A stretch of 64,000 nucleotides of DNA from Bacteroidota bacterium (GTDB lineage: Bacteria; Bacteroidota; Bacteroidia; Cytophagales; Cyclobacteriaceae): the NCBI GenBank assembly GCA_018266395.1, contig JAFEAM010000015.1:1-64000 (forward strand), in the 5' to 3' direction. The stretch's first letter is position 1. Each line of letters opens with the position of its first letter. Under the pieces are notes generated by a model. That model saw nothing but the letters and a program-made list of their open reading frames with translations, was not told where the DNA came from and made no database searches. The position numbers and the translations under genes were made by a program. Below are positions 1 to 7,360 of the stretch, in pieces.

Positions 1-13
1 GTTTTTAACATAG

Positions 14-45
14 AAGGGGTGACATCATCTAGCCCGGGCTATTCT
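14..45. repeat. Dispersed repeat copy (GAAGGGGTGACAT type)
   Basis: The stretch GAAGGGGTGACATC followed by a CC(C/T)GGGCTATT tail recurs at 625-655 (GAAGGAGTGACATC...CCTGGGCTATT) and, more loosely, at 905-925. This is an intergenic repeat without coding potential that lies just 3' of the small gene at 59-289. Confidence 0.6.
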
Positions 46-58
46 GTCAGCGCGCTTG

Positions 59-289
59 TCAACTACGACTCTTTGCATTCTTCCTGACAGCCTTAACCTC
101 CTTTGTAATCTCGGCCATGGTCATGCTTGAAAGTCCATACCTCTCAGCCAACTCGACACACCTATTTAAAGCCTGTCTTGTTAGTTCCTTGCTTACGAGG
201 TCTACAAACTCCGAGAATGCAATTTTATCTTTCTTGATACCGAATTTTTCCAACTCCACGTCAGATATTGAAATATTTAGTGTTCTCAT
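59..289 (-). CDS. Small antitoxin-like protein
   Basis: A 76-residue, acidic-then-basic helical protein. The N-terminus (MRTLNISISDVELEKFGIKK) and the central SEFVDLVSKEL/AERYGLSSMTM pattern resemble small Bacteroidota proteins that I recall being encoded next to PIN-family toxins, so an antitoxin role is an inference from memory. The 58 bases downstream (below its stop) contain only repeat sequence and no toxin start, so within this window it appears to be an orphan; a partner beyond the left edge cannot be excluded. Function is not established. Confidence 0.55.
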   Translation of the reverse strand: MRTLNISISDVELEKFGIKKDKIAFSEFVDLVSKELTRQALNRCVELAERYGLSSMTMAEITKEVKAVRKNAKSRS

Positions 290-437
290 CTGTTTGAACT
301 TTGCTACTCAAATTTAACGGATTCCACATCAATTCGTTTTAGAGGTCCTAAAAGCAAAACGGATAAAAATCAACCTGGAAATCCTGGAGGGGCGCTTCGC
401 GCGGAGGGAAATTTTAATGCACGCACCTGGCCGGTAG

Positions 438-580
438 GCAGGAGATAGTAGATTTCACGCAGAGGCGCTGAGCTCGCAGAGGAGCGCTTCGCGCCGGGGA
501 AATGCTATTCGCGCTAAGGCGCAAAGCACGCAAGGTTTTTGATGAACGAAATATTCACATGAATACCTGGAATCCCGAAG
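438..580 (+). repeat. 142-bp direct repeat, copy A
   Basis: Begins GCAGGAGATAGTAGATTTCA, runs through CACGCAGAGGCGCTGAGCTC, GGCGCTTCGCGCCGGGG (a palindrome), CGCTAAGGCGCAAAGCACGC and ends ACCTGGAATCCCGAAG. It aligns almost base for base with 732-872. The GGCGCTTCGCGCC core is self-complementary and the CGCAGAGGCGC part is shared with the MITE-like elements near 11.3 and 17.5 kb. Confidence 0.85.
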
Positions 581-659
581 CCTGTATGTTTATGGCAACG
601 TGTTTCGATTTATAGCAGAACCCCGAAGGAGTGACATCGCCGAGCCTGGGCTATTTTTT

Positions 660-872
660 CAAGGCGCTTCGCGCGGAGGCAAGTTTATTTCGCGCAAAGG
701 CGCAAGGCTCGCAAAGAAGATTCTTTAGGGTGCAGGAGATAGTAACTTTCACGCAGAGGCGCTGAGCTCGGAGAGGGGCGCTTCGCGCCGGGGAAATGCT
801 ATTCGCGCAAAGGCAAAGCACGCAAGGTTTTTGATGAACGAAATATTCACATGAATACCTGGAATCCCGAAG
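660..872 (+). repeat. Direct repeat, copy B (extended)
   Basis: 732-872 matches copy A (438-580). The preceding segment 673-722 (GGAGGCAAGTTTATTTCGCG ... GGCTCGCAAAGAAGAT) matches 3011-3060 next to copy C. The repeat is therefore modular, with blocks combined differently at each locus. Confidence 0.85.
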
Positions 873-1040
873 GGATGGTAGGATTATAGCAAGAGTCATT
901 CGAAATGGTAGTTGAACCCTGAAGGGGTGGCATAACTGAAGCACGCGTAAAGAGCATGACATCTATCGAGCTTGCTTAAAATAAAACCGACAGTATTCAA
1001 TTAAGCTTTCTCCGCGAGCTTTGCGCCTTAGCGCGCCCAT

Positions 1041-1892
1041 CTACTCCCTCAATTCAATCTGGCGCCTTTCCCTCCTCGTCCTCACTAACCCATAAATCAC
1101 AAACCCCGCTCCCACCAACACAAACGGAATACTCAGTAGTTGCCCCATGTCCAGCGGCATTTGTTCTTCAAAGGCGACCTGTCTCTCCTTGAGGAATTCA
1201 ATGAAGAACCGGGCGATGAAGATCAACGCGATGCATAATCCGAAGAAGAACCCGTTTCGCAGGTTGGGGCGGTTCGTTTTGTACAGGTAGAGGATAAAAA
1301 AGAAAATCAACAGGTAGGCCAACGCTTCATAGAGCTGGGCAGGGTGTCTCGGCAGACTATCCTCACGTTCAAAAACAAATGCCCAGGGGACATCGGTTGG
1401 AAACCCTATGATTTCTGAATTCATCAGGTTGCCGAGCCGGATGAAGCAACTGCCCAGCGGGGCAACCACAGCGATCAGGTCGACGGTGTTCAATATCGAC
1501 TCCCCTGTTTTCCTTGAATAAAGTATCAGCGCTAAAATCAAACCTGCCGCGCCGCCGTGGCTTGCCAGGCCCTGGTATCCTGTGAACTTGTATTCGCCGC
1601 TCTCCGTCACCTGGATGGGCAGGATCATTTCCAGCGGGTGACTGAAATAATACGACGGATCATAAAACAGGCAATGGCCCAACCTTGCTCCTACAAAGAT
1701 CCCCACCACACCGTACAGGGTGAGTGTTTCCAGTTTGTCCAGCGAGATGTTCTCATTCCTGAAGACCCATTTCAGAATATACACGCAGAGCATAATGCCG
1801 CCGGCAAACAAGACCCCATAATACCTCAACGAGAACCCCATGATGTTGATGATCTCGGGGTTGATGTTCCAATGAATGAAATCGATGTTCAC
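1041..1892 (-). CDS. lgt: Prolipoprotein diacylglyceryl transferase
   Basis: Transfers diacylglycerol from phosphatidylglycerol to the lipobox cysteine of prolipoproteins at the inner membrane, the first step of lipoprotein maturation. The 283-residue protein is multi-spanning. Family signatures are visible: SHGG at about 111-114, the Lgt signature RLGNLMNSE at about 152-160, and RHPAQLYEA at 182-190. Length is normal and the ATG start gives an N-terminus typical of Bacteroidota Lgt. Many lipoproteins encoded in this window (NosZ, NosL, cytochromes, the PSD-like protein) are candidate substrates. It stands alone, between repeats on the 3' side and a 116-bp gap to the MBL gene. Confidence 0.96.
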   Translation of the reverse strand: MNIDFIHWNINPEIINIMGFSLRYYGVLFAGGIMLCVYILKWVFRNENISLDKLETLTLYGVVGIFVGARLGHCLFYDPSYYFSHPLEMILPIQVTESGEYKFTGYQGLASHGGAAGLILALILYSRKTGESILNTVDLIAVVAPLGSCFIRLGNLMNSEIIGFPTDVPWAFVFEREDSLPRHPAQLYEALAYLLIFFFILYLYKTNRPNLRNGFFFGLCIALIFIARFFIEFLKERQVAFEEQMPLDMGQLLSIPFVLVGAGFVIYGLVRTRRERRQIELRE

Positions 1893-2008
1893 TTTTTGTA
1901 AAGATTTGGTACAGGATTTAGCCTAGCCTTCAAAGGTTGGCTTTATTCAAGCGGCACAACATCGTCGTTGTTGGCTTAAAAACCAAAAAGGTTATATGAT
2001 ATGCAGCG

Positions 2009-2911
2009 CTATCTCTTCCTGGTCGTTTTCCGGGGCTTCATAACAAAAGGTGCTCCGGGTGCCAACACATGAATTCGTTCAGGATTTACAGCCAGTTTTT
2101 TCAGCCGCTTAGGGTCGCCATTGAATGGAGAAAAGTTCGGCGCGTCTACAAATCCCCAATGACTGAGTAAGACTGTTGCCTGGGGATACGCGTTTATGAT
2201 TTTTGCAGAACCTTCCAGACCGGCGTGCCAAACGCTGTCTTCGGAATAGAATAAGAGAATAACATCAGGTGCAGGCATGTGCAATTGCTCCGTTATCAGG
2301 CGTGAGTCTCCCGGTGCCCAGATCGAACCGTCCGGTGTATCAAACCAGAAACCACATGCGTCCTCAGGTTTAAAGAAACGCTTGCTTGCTCCGGGGTAAG
2401 CATTTTGCCAGGCATGGTCGGCAGGTGTCAGTTTCACCTTTATGTTTGCAAACTGGAAGCTTTCGCCGATGCCGTGTCCAAAGGAATGCAAACCGTCATT
2501 CTTCATTAATGAATCCACATAGACCGTGGAATGGTATTCCTTTGTGACCGGTGATAAATCCTTGAATGTTTCGACGCTGTAGTGGTCGTTATCACTGTGG
2601 GTAGCGAAAATGGCATCCACATGCGGAACCTCTTTTGGTGTAATGGGAAAGTTCATCAGAAGAGGCATATCATAGCCCTCCAGCAGTGGATCAATCATAA
2701 AGGTTGTCCCGCGGCTGTTTACGAGGAACCCAGCCATACCCAGCCACCGGATCGTAGTTTCTTTCGACGGCTGAAATGCCTCAGGACCGAAGAGCAGTGT
2801 TTTGGGCGCCTTCGCCTGTTCAAGTTTTTTTGGAGTGCTGTCGGCACCTGATTGAGCCAGGACAACGACAGCTGAAATGAAAAATGCAATGGTTATGAAA
2901 CCTGCTCTCAT
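2009..2911 (-). CDS. Secreted MBL-fold metallo-hydrolase
   Basis: A metallo-beta-lactamase-fold hydrolase of the UlaG/YtnP-like type, with ATHSDNDH as the HxDxDH-like metal motif, LTPADHAW and APGDSR further on, and a late LLSHWG histidine. The start at 2911 is preferred because it gives a clean signal peptide (MRAGFITIAFFISAVVVLAQ); an in-frame ATG at 2986 would add 25 hydrophilic residues in front of it. The substrate is not evident. Periplasmic location is inferred from the signal peptide. Confidence 0.85.
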   Translation of the reverse strand: MRAGFITIAFFISAVVVLAQSGADSTPKKLEQAKAPKTLLFGPEAFQPSKETTIRWLGMAGFLVNSRGTTFMIDPLLEGYDMPLLMNFPITPKEVPHVDAIFATHSDNDHYSVETFKDLSPVTKEYHSTVYVDSLMKNDGLHSFGHGIGESFQFANIKVKLTPADHAWQNAYPGASKRFFKPEDACGFWFDTPDGSIWAPGDSRLITEQLHMPAPDVILLFYSEDSVWHAGLEGSAKIINAYPQATVLLSHWGFVDAPNFSPFNGDPKRLKKLAVNPERIHVLAPGAPFVMKPRKTTRKR

Positions 2912-3010
2912 ATTTTCTTCGTTAGGGTAGCGATCCGTATCTGCTTTAACCGGAACAAAGTTAGCCCGGAGTTTGCATTCTGTCATTTAATCTGCCATCC
3001 TATCTCTTGC

Positions 3011-3133
3011 GGAGGGAAATTTTATTGCGTGCTAAGGCGCAAGGCTCGCAAAGAAGATATTTAAGGTGCAGGAGACCGTAAATTTCACGCAGAGGCGCTG
3101 AGTTCGCAGAGGGCGCTTCGCGCCGGGGAAATG
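3011..3133 (+). repeat. Direct repeat, copy C
   Basis: Third copy of the block seen at 673-800, from GGAGGGAAATTTTATT through GCAGGAGACCGTAAATTTCA, CGCAGAGGCGCTGAGTTCGC and the GGCGCTTCGCGCCGGGGAAA palindrome. It lies in the 310-bp gap between the MBL gene and the CHASE2-like gene. The following bases (3144-3190) hold two copies of CGCCCTTGTTGGTT and an inverted AACCAACAAG, giving a short stem. Confidence 0.8.
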
Positions 3134-3267
3134 TTTTTCACGTCGCCCTTGTTGGTTCCTCGCCCTTGTTGGTTTCTAGAACCAACAAGCCTGCTGCACC
3201 ATCAAGTCGCACGCACTCATAACCCATATAGATGATGAACCCACTAGTTTGCTCTTTCCTCCTATAA

Positions 3268-3353
3268 TTCATTAATTAACCTGGCAATCAGATGATATGA
3301 GACACATTGGATTCCTGTTCCTCGTTCTGACTTGCAATACATGTCTTGCCCAG
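3268..3353 (+). repeat. Duplicated 5'UTR plus signal-peptide cassette, copy 1
   Basis: TTCATTAATTAACC, a short spacer, ATATGAGACACATTGG and the codons for MRHIGFLFLV...AQ recur at 4374-4458. Similarity covers the untranslated leader and the signal peptide and stops at the predicted cleavage site, after which the two proteins are unrelated. Confidence 0.85.
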
Positions 3354-4035
3354 CCCCTCGTCAAGGACATTGTGCTCATCAATGTGGGGAATACAAATTA
3401 CAAAAAGACTGCAAAGGAGCTATCCATAATTAATTCTCTGAATCCGAAAGTGATAGCCATTGATATCGCATTCACAACCCAGAGGAATCAAAAACACAAT
3501 CAAATTCTTGTTGAGGCACTTTGGAAGTGCCAGAATCTTGTCATGGCTACTAAAGTCTATTCAACAGGAGAAAATCAAGTTTCCCATTGCACTCCTAAGC
3601 AGCTTAAAGTTCTTTCCCTCCCATGCAAAGACTGGCTTTGTAAGTGAGAAGGGAGAAAATGGATGGCCGCAAACCAAGAGGTTCAACACCTATCAAAAGG
3701 AAGCCTTTACTGATCAAATCGAGTATCACTTTTCAGTCAGTACAGCAATGTGCTATGACAGCATCAGGGCGGCTCGTTTCGTGGAGAACCAGCCCAAAGA
3801 AGTTAACATTGACTACAGGAATGGCAGGAGGTTTGCGAAGTTCAGCGCCAGGGAAGTTTTGCGGGGAAGAGTTTCCAAAGAGGACATCGAGGGCAAAATA
3901 GTGATGTTCGGTTTCCTGGGCCCAGGTGACATTGACAAGTTCTTCACCTCTTTAAACAGCGACCCAGGGCACCCTGATATGTACGGAGTAGAGATTCTGG
4001 CCAATATTGTTGCCCAGGTTCTTGAGGGCAACTGA
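3297..4035 (+). pseudogene. CHASE2-domain secreted protein, frameshifted
   Basis: Two overlapping frames together make one protein. The first (from ATG 3297) gives the signal peptide MRHIGFLFLVLTCNTCLAQ and the CHASE2 N-terminal part (INVGNTNYKKTAKEL, NPKVIAIDIAF, ALWKCQNLVMA). The second (ending 4035) gives HAKTGFVSEKGENGW, EVNIDYRN, AREVLRG, IEGKIVMFGF and MYGVEILANIV, which follow the CHASE2 pattern to its C-terminus. The shift must lie at about 3550-3600. CHASE2 is usually an extracellular sensor fused to kinases or cyclases; here it is alone and has a cleavable signal, so no output domain is present. It could be a real pseudogene or a one-base error. Confidence 0.7.
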
Positions 4036-4095
4036 TTGAGGATGATCAGTCAATAATTTCCAAACAACTTAGTTCCATTACCTAGCAAAGTAATT

Positions 4096-4317
4096 TCACG
4101 AAGCAACGCGCATTCTATGCTCACGTTCAGCTGCAAAAGAAAGGCAGGCAGTTATGTGCACTTCCTTTAATTCAGGGAAGTCCTTGATGATGTCATTTTT
4201 GGTCATCCCGTTGGCGAGCCAATTGAGGATATCGTAAACTGAAATCCTCGTTCCCTTTATACAAGGTCTTCCGAATCGCTTTTCGGGAGTAATTTCAATG
4301 TATTGGCTAAAATCCAT
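4096..4317 (-). CDS. DUF433 family protein (antitoxin-like)
   Basis: 73 residues with the DUF433 pattern: ITPEKRFGRPCIKGTRISVYDIL followed by WLANGMTKNDIIKDFPELKE and a helix. DUF433 is a winged-helix-like domain, often the antitoxin of a DUF5615 PIN-like toxin encoded directly downstream. The bases downstream of its stop (below 4096) run into the CHASE2 gene end and carry no toxin, so this is an orphan copy here. It lies between the two genes that share the duplicated leader. Confidence 0.85.
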   Translation of the reverse strand: MDFSQYIEITPEKRFGRPCIKGTRISVYDILNWLANGMTKNDIIKDFPELKEVHITACLSFAAEREHRMRVAS

Positions 4318-4373
4318 GAACCAAAATTAGTGTTTATTTTATTAGTGTCCATGTTGTGATAGGGCCTGCTTTT

Positions 4374-4458
4374 TTCATTAATTAACCGTCAATCACAGGA
4401 TATGAGACACATTGGATTCCTGCTGCTAGTTATCTCTTGCACTGCCTGTTTTGCCCAG
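4374..4458 (+). repeat. Duplicated 5'UTR plus signal-peptide cassette, copy 2
   Basis: Second copy of the 3268-3353 cassette: TTCATTAATTAACC, then ATATGAGACACATTGG and codons for MRHIGFLLLV...AQ. It shows one indel in the leader and several substitutions in the signal peptide that keep it hydrophobic. Confidence 0.85.
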
Positions 4459-4824
4459 GACGAGCAATCCAAACTCTCTGACACCTCCTCCATCAACATT
4501 GTAGAAATCCTGGGGACGTGGAGCAACGTGAGGAATTCAGCGGAGAAATTAAATGGACTAAAGACCGGTATTGGTCAGGTTTCGGATAACAAGAAGATCA
4601 CGATTCCTGTTCAGGGCGAATCCATAACTGGCTTCATTCGACTTGATCCCGATGGCAATTTCATAGATGTGAAGAATCCAAATTCAAAGTGGAAAATCAC
4701 AAACAACACCATCGTCGTCACAAATCAATTCGGGCAGGACATCAACCTGTTCCTGAGCAAAAGAGACTCCATCCGGACTTACTTCCTTACTTATAAGGGA
4801 GAAGTATTTGAAAAGAAGTACTGA
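4402..4824 (+). CDS. Small secreted protein of unknown function
   Basis: 140 residues with signal peptide MRHIGFLLLVISCTACFAQ, then a compact beta-rich domain (EILGTWSNVR, ITGFIRLDPDGNF, KWKITNNTIVVTNQ) with the look of a lipocalin-like or TIGR03067-type domain; this is only suggestive. The start is fixed by the cassette shared with 3297. No operon partner on the same strand. Confidence 0.7.
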   Translation: MRHIGFLLLVISCTACFAQDEQSKLSDTSSINIVEILGTWSNVRNSAEKLNGLKTGIGQVSDNKKITIPVQGESITGFIRLDPDGNFIDVKNPNSKWKITNNTIVVTNQFGQDINLFLSKRDSIRTYFLTYKGEVFEKKY

Positions 4825-4875
4825 CGGTCAATCCACTGTTCTGCAGCGGACGTCATGCTGGTTGAAGGGCTGTAT

Positions 4876-5412
4876 TTACTTCCCCTTTTGTTTGAATCCG
4901 ATCTTGCGCATGGGCTCTGCCGGTGGGTTTAACAATTCCTTCAAATACTTGAACACCACTTTGAAATTTTCGTCATGGTTGCTCATTTGTCGCTCCAGTT
5001 CTTCAAGCTTAAGTAATATGTTTTTGTTGGTGAGCAACATTTCACGCATCTGCGTAAATATTCTAACAATTTGCACGTTTACTTCAATGGCCCTTTCGCT
5101 GTTCAATACACTGGCCAACATCACCGCACCGTGTTCGGTAAAAACATACGGAAGGGTCGGTGAGTATTTTAGTCTATTTAAGTGTATATGGCTTTTGATC
5201 AGTTCTTCCTTTTCTGCCTGGTTCAATTGGAACATGAAGTCCTCCGGGAAGCGTTTTAAATTTCGTTTCACTTGCTCATTCAATCTTTTGGTCGGTACTG
5301 CGTAAAGCTCAGCCAGGTCGGAGTCGATCATCACTTTCTTTCCCCTGATCATAAATATTTTGTTGATCACTACCTCATCGGGAATGGACACTTCTGCTTT
5401 TTTCTTATTCAT
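4876..5412 (-). CDS. ORF6N domain-containing protein
   Basis: 178 residues. Residues ~10-100 match the ORF6N (KilA-N-related) DNA-binding domain: EVVINKIFMIRGKKVMIDSD, LAELYAVPTKRLNEQVKRN, RFPEDFMFQL and the terminal TEHGAVMLASVLNS. The C-terminal part is coiled coil (EELERQMSNHDENFK). Such proteins are common in phages and as accessory genes of Bacteroidota chromosomes; the role is probably DNA-binding regulation. A perfect inverted repeat sits 15 bp before its start codon and could be its own operator. Confidence 0.9.
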   Translation of the reverse strand: MNKKKAEVSIPDEVVINKIFMIRGKKVMIDSDLAELYAVPTKRLNEQVKRNLKRFPEDFMFQLNQAEKEELIKSHIHLNRLKYSPTLPYVFTEHGAVMLASVLNSERAIEVNVQIVRIFTQMREMLLTNKNILLKLEELERQMSNHDENFKVVFKYLKELLNPPAEPMRKIGFKQKGK

Positions 5413-5426
5413 AGTCAGGTTTGTCT

Positions 5427-5451
5427 AGGTGGTCGCAAAATGCGACCACCT
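5427..5451. promoter_or_regulatory. Perfect 11-bp inverted repeat upstream of ORF6N gene
   Basis: AGGTGGTCGCA, a 3-base AAA loop, then TGCGACCACCT. It lies 15 bp before the start of the ORF6N gene (minus strand). Either an operator or a leader hairpin; no T-run follows on the minus strand, while TCTTTGTTTA follows on the plus strand. Confidence 0.6.
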
Positions 5452-5485
5452 CTTTGTTTAATTCTATTCTCATTAGCGGAGCCAG

Positions 5486-5710
5486 TCAGCCGGAATAACT
5501 TCCACCCATGGTGTGGTTAACCAATGTGGCGTTGATCCCATATACGAGTACTAAATCGTTCCACGCGTCAAATGGAGCTAATCTGTTAGACTTTTGGGCT
5601 TCCCATGTGAAATGATAAGGAAAACCGGAATGTGAACTGTCTGGATATTCTTGGCTTGATAATGCGTAGTTTTTTTTGGTTCTGCCTGGAAGGTAGTCAG
5701 GATGAACCAA
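5486..5710 (-). pseudogene. Short coding remnant, unidentified
   Basis: A frame of about 75 codons without an ATG (the first usable codon is TTG) and with an in-frame TGA a few codons upstream. The translation (PFDAWNDLVLVYGINATLVN) has a composition and a WN...VN pattern loosely like the end of a DUF1080/LamG-type domain, but the match is weak. It is flanked by the GGCTAACCTTGAAC repeat. I read it as the decayed end of a lost gene; it could also be chance. Confidence 0.35.
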
Positions 5711-5752
5711 CAGGTACCGTGGTCAGCAGTCAACCTTATTCAGGCATAGACA

Positions 5753-5816
5753 CGGGGCTAACCTTGAACTCTGAACCCCGAGAATGAATGTCGGGGCTAA
5801 CCTTGAACCTGAATTT
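5753..5816. repeat. GGCTAACCTTGAAC repeat, two copies
   Basis: CGGGGCTAACCTTGAACTCT, AACCCCGAGAATGAATGT, then CGGGGCTAACCTTGAACCTG. The same unit occurs inverted at 15869-15913 (GTTCAAGGTTAGCCCCGACA, TTCATCGTCGGGTTCAA). Both copies sit directly against the 3' ends of minus-strand genes (5821 and 15917). Confidence 0.75.
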
Positions 5817-5820
5817 TTAA

Positions 5821-6285
5821 CTACTTCCCGTCACTATTCCAGCAATCCCTAAACAACTTCCACTGGCCGTTCTCCTGTTTCCACAGCACGATGTATTTTC
5901 CGTGATCCAGTTGGGTACCGCTGCCATCGAATAGGGACCAGGAGCCTTCCTCGCCGAGCAGGTCCTGGTTGCCCCAGACATCCACGGTGTTTAATCTAAA
6001 ATCCATGCCGCCATTAGCCATCATGCCGTGAGCAAAATGCTGGATGTTCTCCTTCGCAACGGCCGGAAAACCCGGAGCCATGATCTTGGCGCCTGCAGCG
6101 TACATGTTGGCCATCCCCACAGAATCGCCTTTCATGATGTGATCCATCATCATCTTGTTTCCTTCTTCGACAGCCTTTCGGGCTGCAACGAGATCAAAAT
6201 TATTTTGGGCGCCCTGATTGCAGGCGGACATCAACACGATGCCGGCAATGGCCAGAAAAGAAGACCAGTACTTCATGGTTTTCAT
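5821..6285 (-). CDS. SnoaL/DUF4440-like lipoprotein
   Basis: From the start at 6285 the protein begins MKTMKYWSSFLAIAGIVLMS with a lipobox (VLMSAC), followed by an NTF2-like fold of the SnoaL/DUF4440 kind: AARKAVEEGNKMMMDHIMKG, an AGAKIMAPGFPAV loop, and KYIVLWKQENGQWKLFRDCW at the C-terminus, the usual end of DUF4440 proteins. A longer frame to 6399 exists but would place 38 unrelated residues before the signal. Outer/inner membrane lipoprotein of unknown ligand. Confidence 0.85.
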   Translation of the reverse strand: MKTMKYWSSFLAIAGIVLMSACNQGAQNNFDLVAARKAVEEGNKMMMDHIMKGDSVGMANMYAAGAKIMAPGFPAVAKENIQHFAHGMMANGGMDFRLNTVDVWGNQDLLGEEGSWSLFDGSGTQLDHGKYIVLWKQENGQWKLFRDCWNSDGK

Positions 6286-6560
6286 AGGATTTGGGGTTAG
6301 ATGTAAAGGGACTGAAGAAATAATATACTCACTTGCAAGGAGTTCTCTAAGAACTATCCTTGAATTCTGACTCCCGGGTAGGAAAGTACTTGCAAACACC
6401 TTGCCGCAAAGGCCCTGCTAATTCTTTCTACTTATCTAAGATTAAAGAAGTGTGTGCGGTTTGATAGTGCGTGGGCTTGTCGGCTCGAAAAACCAACAAG
6501 GGCGGAGTGCGTGCTATTTGAAGGGGGAGGGCCAACGTCGGCGAAAATTCCCACTACATG

Positions 6561-6770
6561 TCACAGGTAGTAGGAATGTACCCAATTAGGAATGTCTACT
6601 TCAAGATCTCTAAGACCATAAATAAACTGCCTAATCATTCTTTTGGTCTCAGTCAACCTTTCCAGATTTTCCTCTGTTCTCGTGTTCACATACTGATGAT
6701 CAGCCTGAACAAACAGTATGCGGAGATGAGCTAAATGAATTAATTCCTCTTGGCTTATACAATTAATCAT
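6561..6770 (-). CDS. Hypothetical small helical protein
   Basis: 69 residues from ATG, fully helical in appearance (EELIHLAHLRILFVQADHQY, RTEENLERLTETKRMIRQFI). No family recognised. Isolated, in a region otherwise non-coding. Probably a real small gene, but the evidence is only frame integrity and composition. Confidence 0.4.
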   Translation of the reverse strand: MINCISQEELIHLAHLRILFVQADHQYVNTRTEENLERLTETKRMIRQFIYGLRDLEVDIPNWVHSYYL

Positions 6771-6889
6771 TAGAACAAAGTTAAGAAATAAATTGCGGCT
6801 GCCCTATCATAAAGAATCAGTCCATTGACTATTGCGAGCCGCTCTTGCAAATCTCCAAAAACCAGTAACTTTAGTTATGCCCCTACAAC

Positions 6890-7237
6890 ATGACTAGGCC
6901 AAAGAAAATGTTTTGGACGTTCATATTAGTCGCCTCAATATTTGGAGGAATCTGGTCTTTGGTAGTTTCTTATGCTTCAGGGACAATGATTCGTTTTGAC
7001 GGAGACTATTACAAGCTAGGGGCCATCATCGGTCTTATTTTAGGCAGAGTTATGGGTGGGACAGTGCTTTTTGCAGGATGTAGTTTGCCTATTCCTCTAC
7101 TATCCACTTTAATCATGAAGCTTGTTGGCAAGGAAAAGAAGTGGCATTGGGGTTTGTTCTATTTCTTGTCCTATACGATTCTTGGTGTCGTTACGTTTTA
7201 TTTCTTTCGTCAAGCCTACCTCAACCACTTCGTATAA
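6890..7237 (+). CDS. Hypothetical integral membrane protein
   Basis: 115 residues with about three to four hydrophobic segments: FWTFILVASIFGGIWSLVVS (near residue 8), LGAIIGLILGRVMGGTVLFA (near 43), IPLLSTLIMKLV and WGLFYFLSYTILGVVTFYFF (near 86). No catalytic motif. Family not recognised. It stands alone in a repeat-poor gap. Confidence 0.65.
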   Translation: MTRPKKMFWTFILVASIFGGIWSLVVSYASGTMIRFDGDYYKLGAIIGLILGRVMGGTVLFAGCSLPIPLLSTLIMKLVGKEKKWHWGLFYFLSYTILGVVTFYFFRQAYLNHFV

Positions 7238-7360
7238 TACTATTGAACAAGAATTTTTTTCATAAGCCCACACTGCCATGTTAATCAGTGCGGCTTGATA
7301 ATGGGAGCCTATTGGTTCGAAAAACCGAGGGCGGGAAGGCAATGTATGTATGACAAATCC

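Larger units (their letters stand above)
290..1040. other. Non-coding repeat-rich region
   Basis: No convincing gene. It contains two ~142-bp direct copies (438-580 and 732-872), the GAAGGRGTGACAT repeat (around 625-655 and 905-925), and several GGCGCTTCGCGC and CGCAAAGGCGCAAAG motifs. A 103-codon reading frame on the minus strand at 651-962 is composed entirely of repeat sequence and is not counted as a gene. The right end (1005-1036) holds a diverged copy of the CTCTGCG/GCGCCT motif against the 3' end of lgt. Confidence 0.75.

Noticed and set aside
651-962. 103-codon minus-strand reading frame
   Set aside because: Made of dispersed repeat sequence; translation is low-complexity and arginine/leucine-rich without family resemblance.
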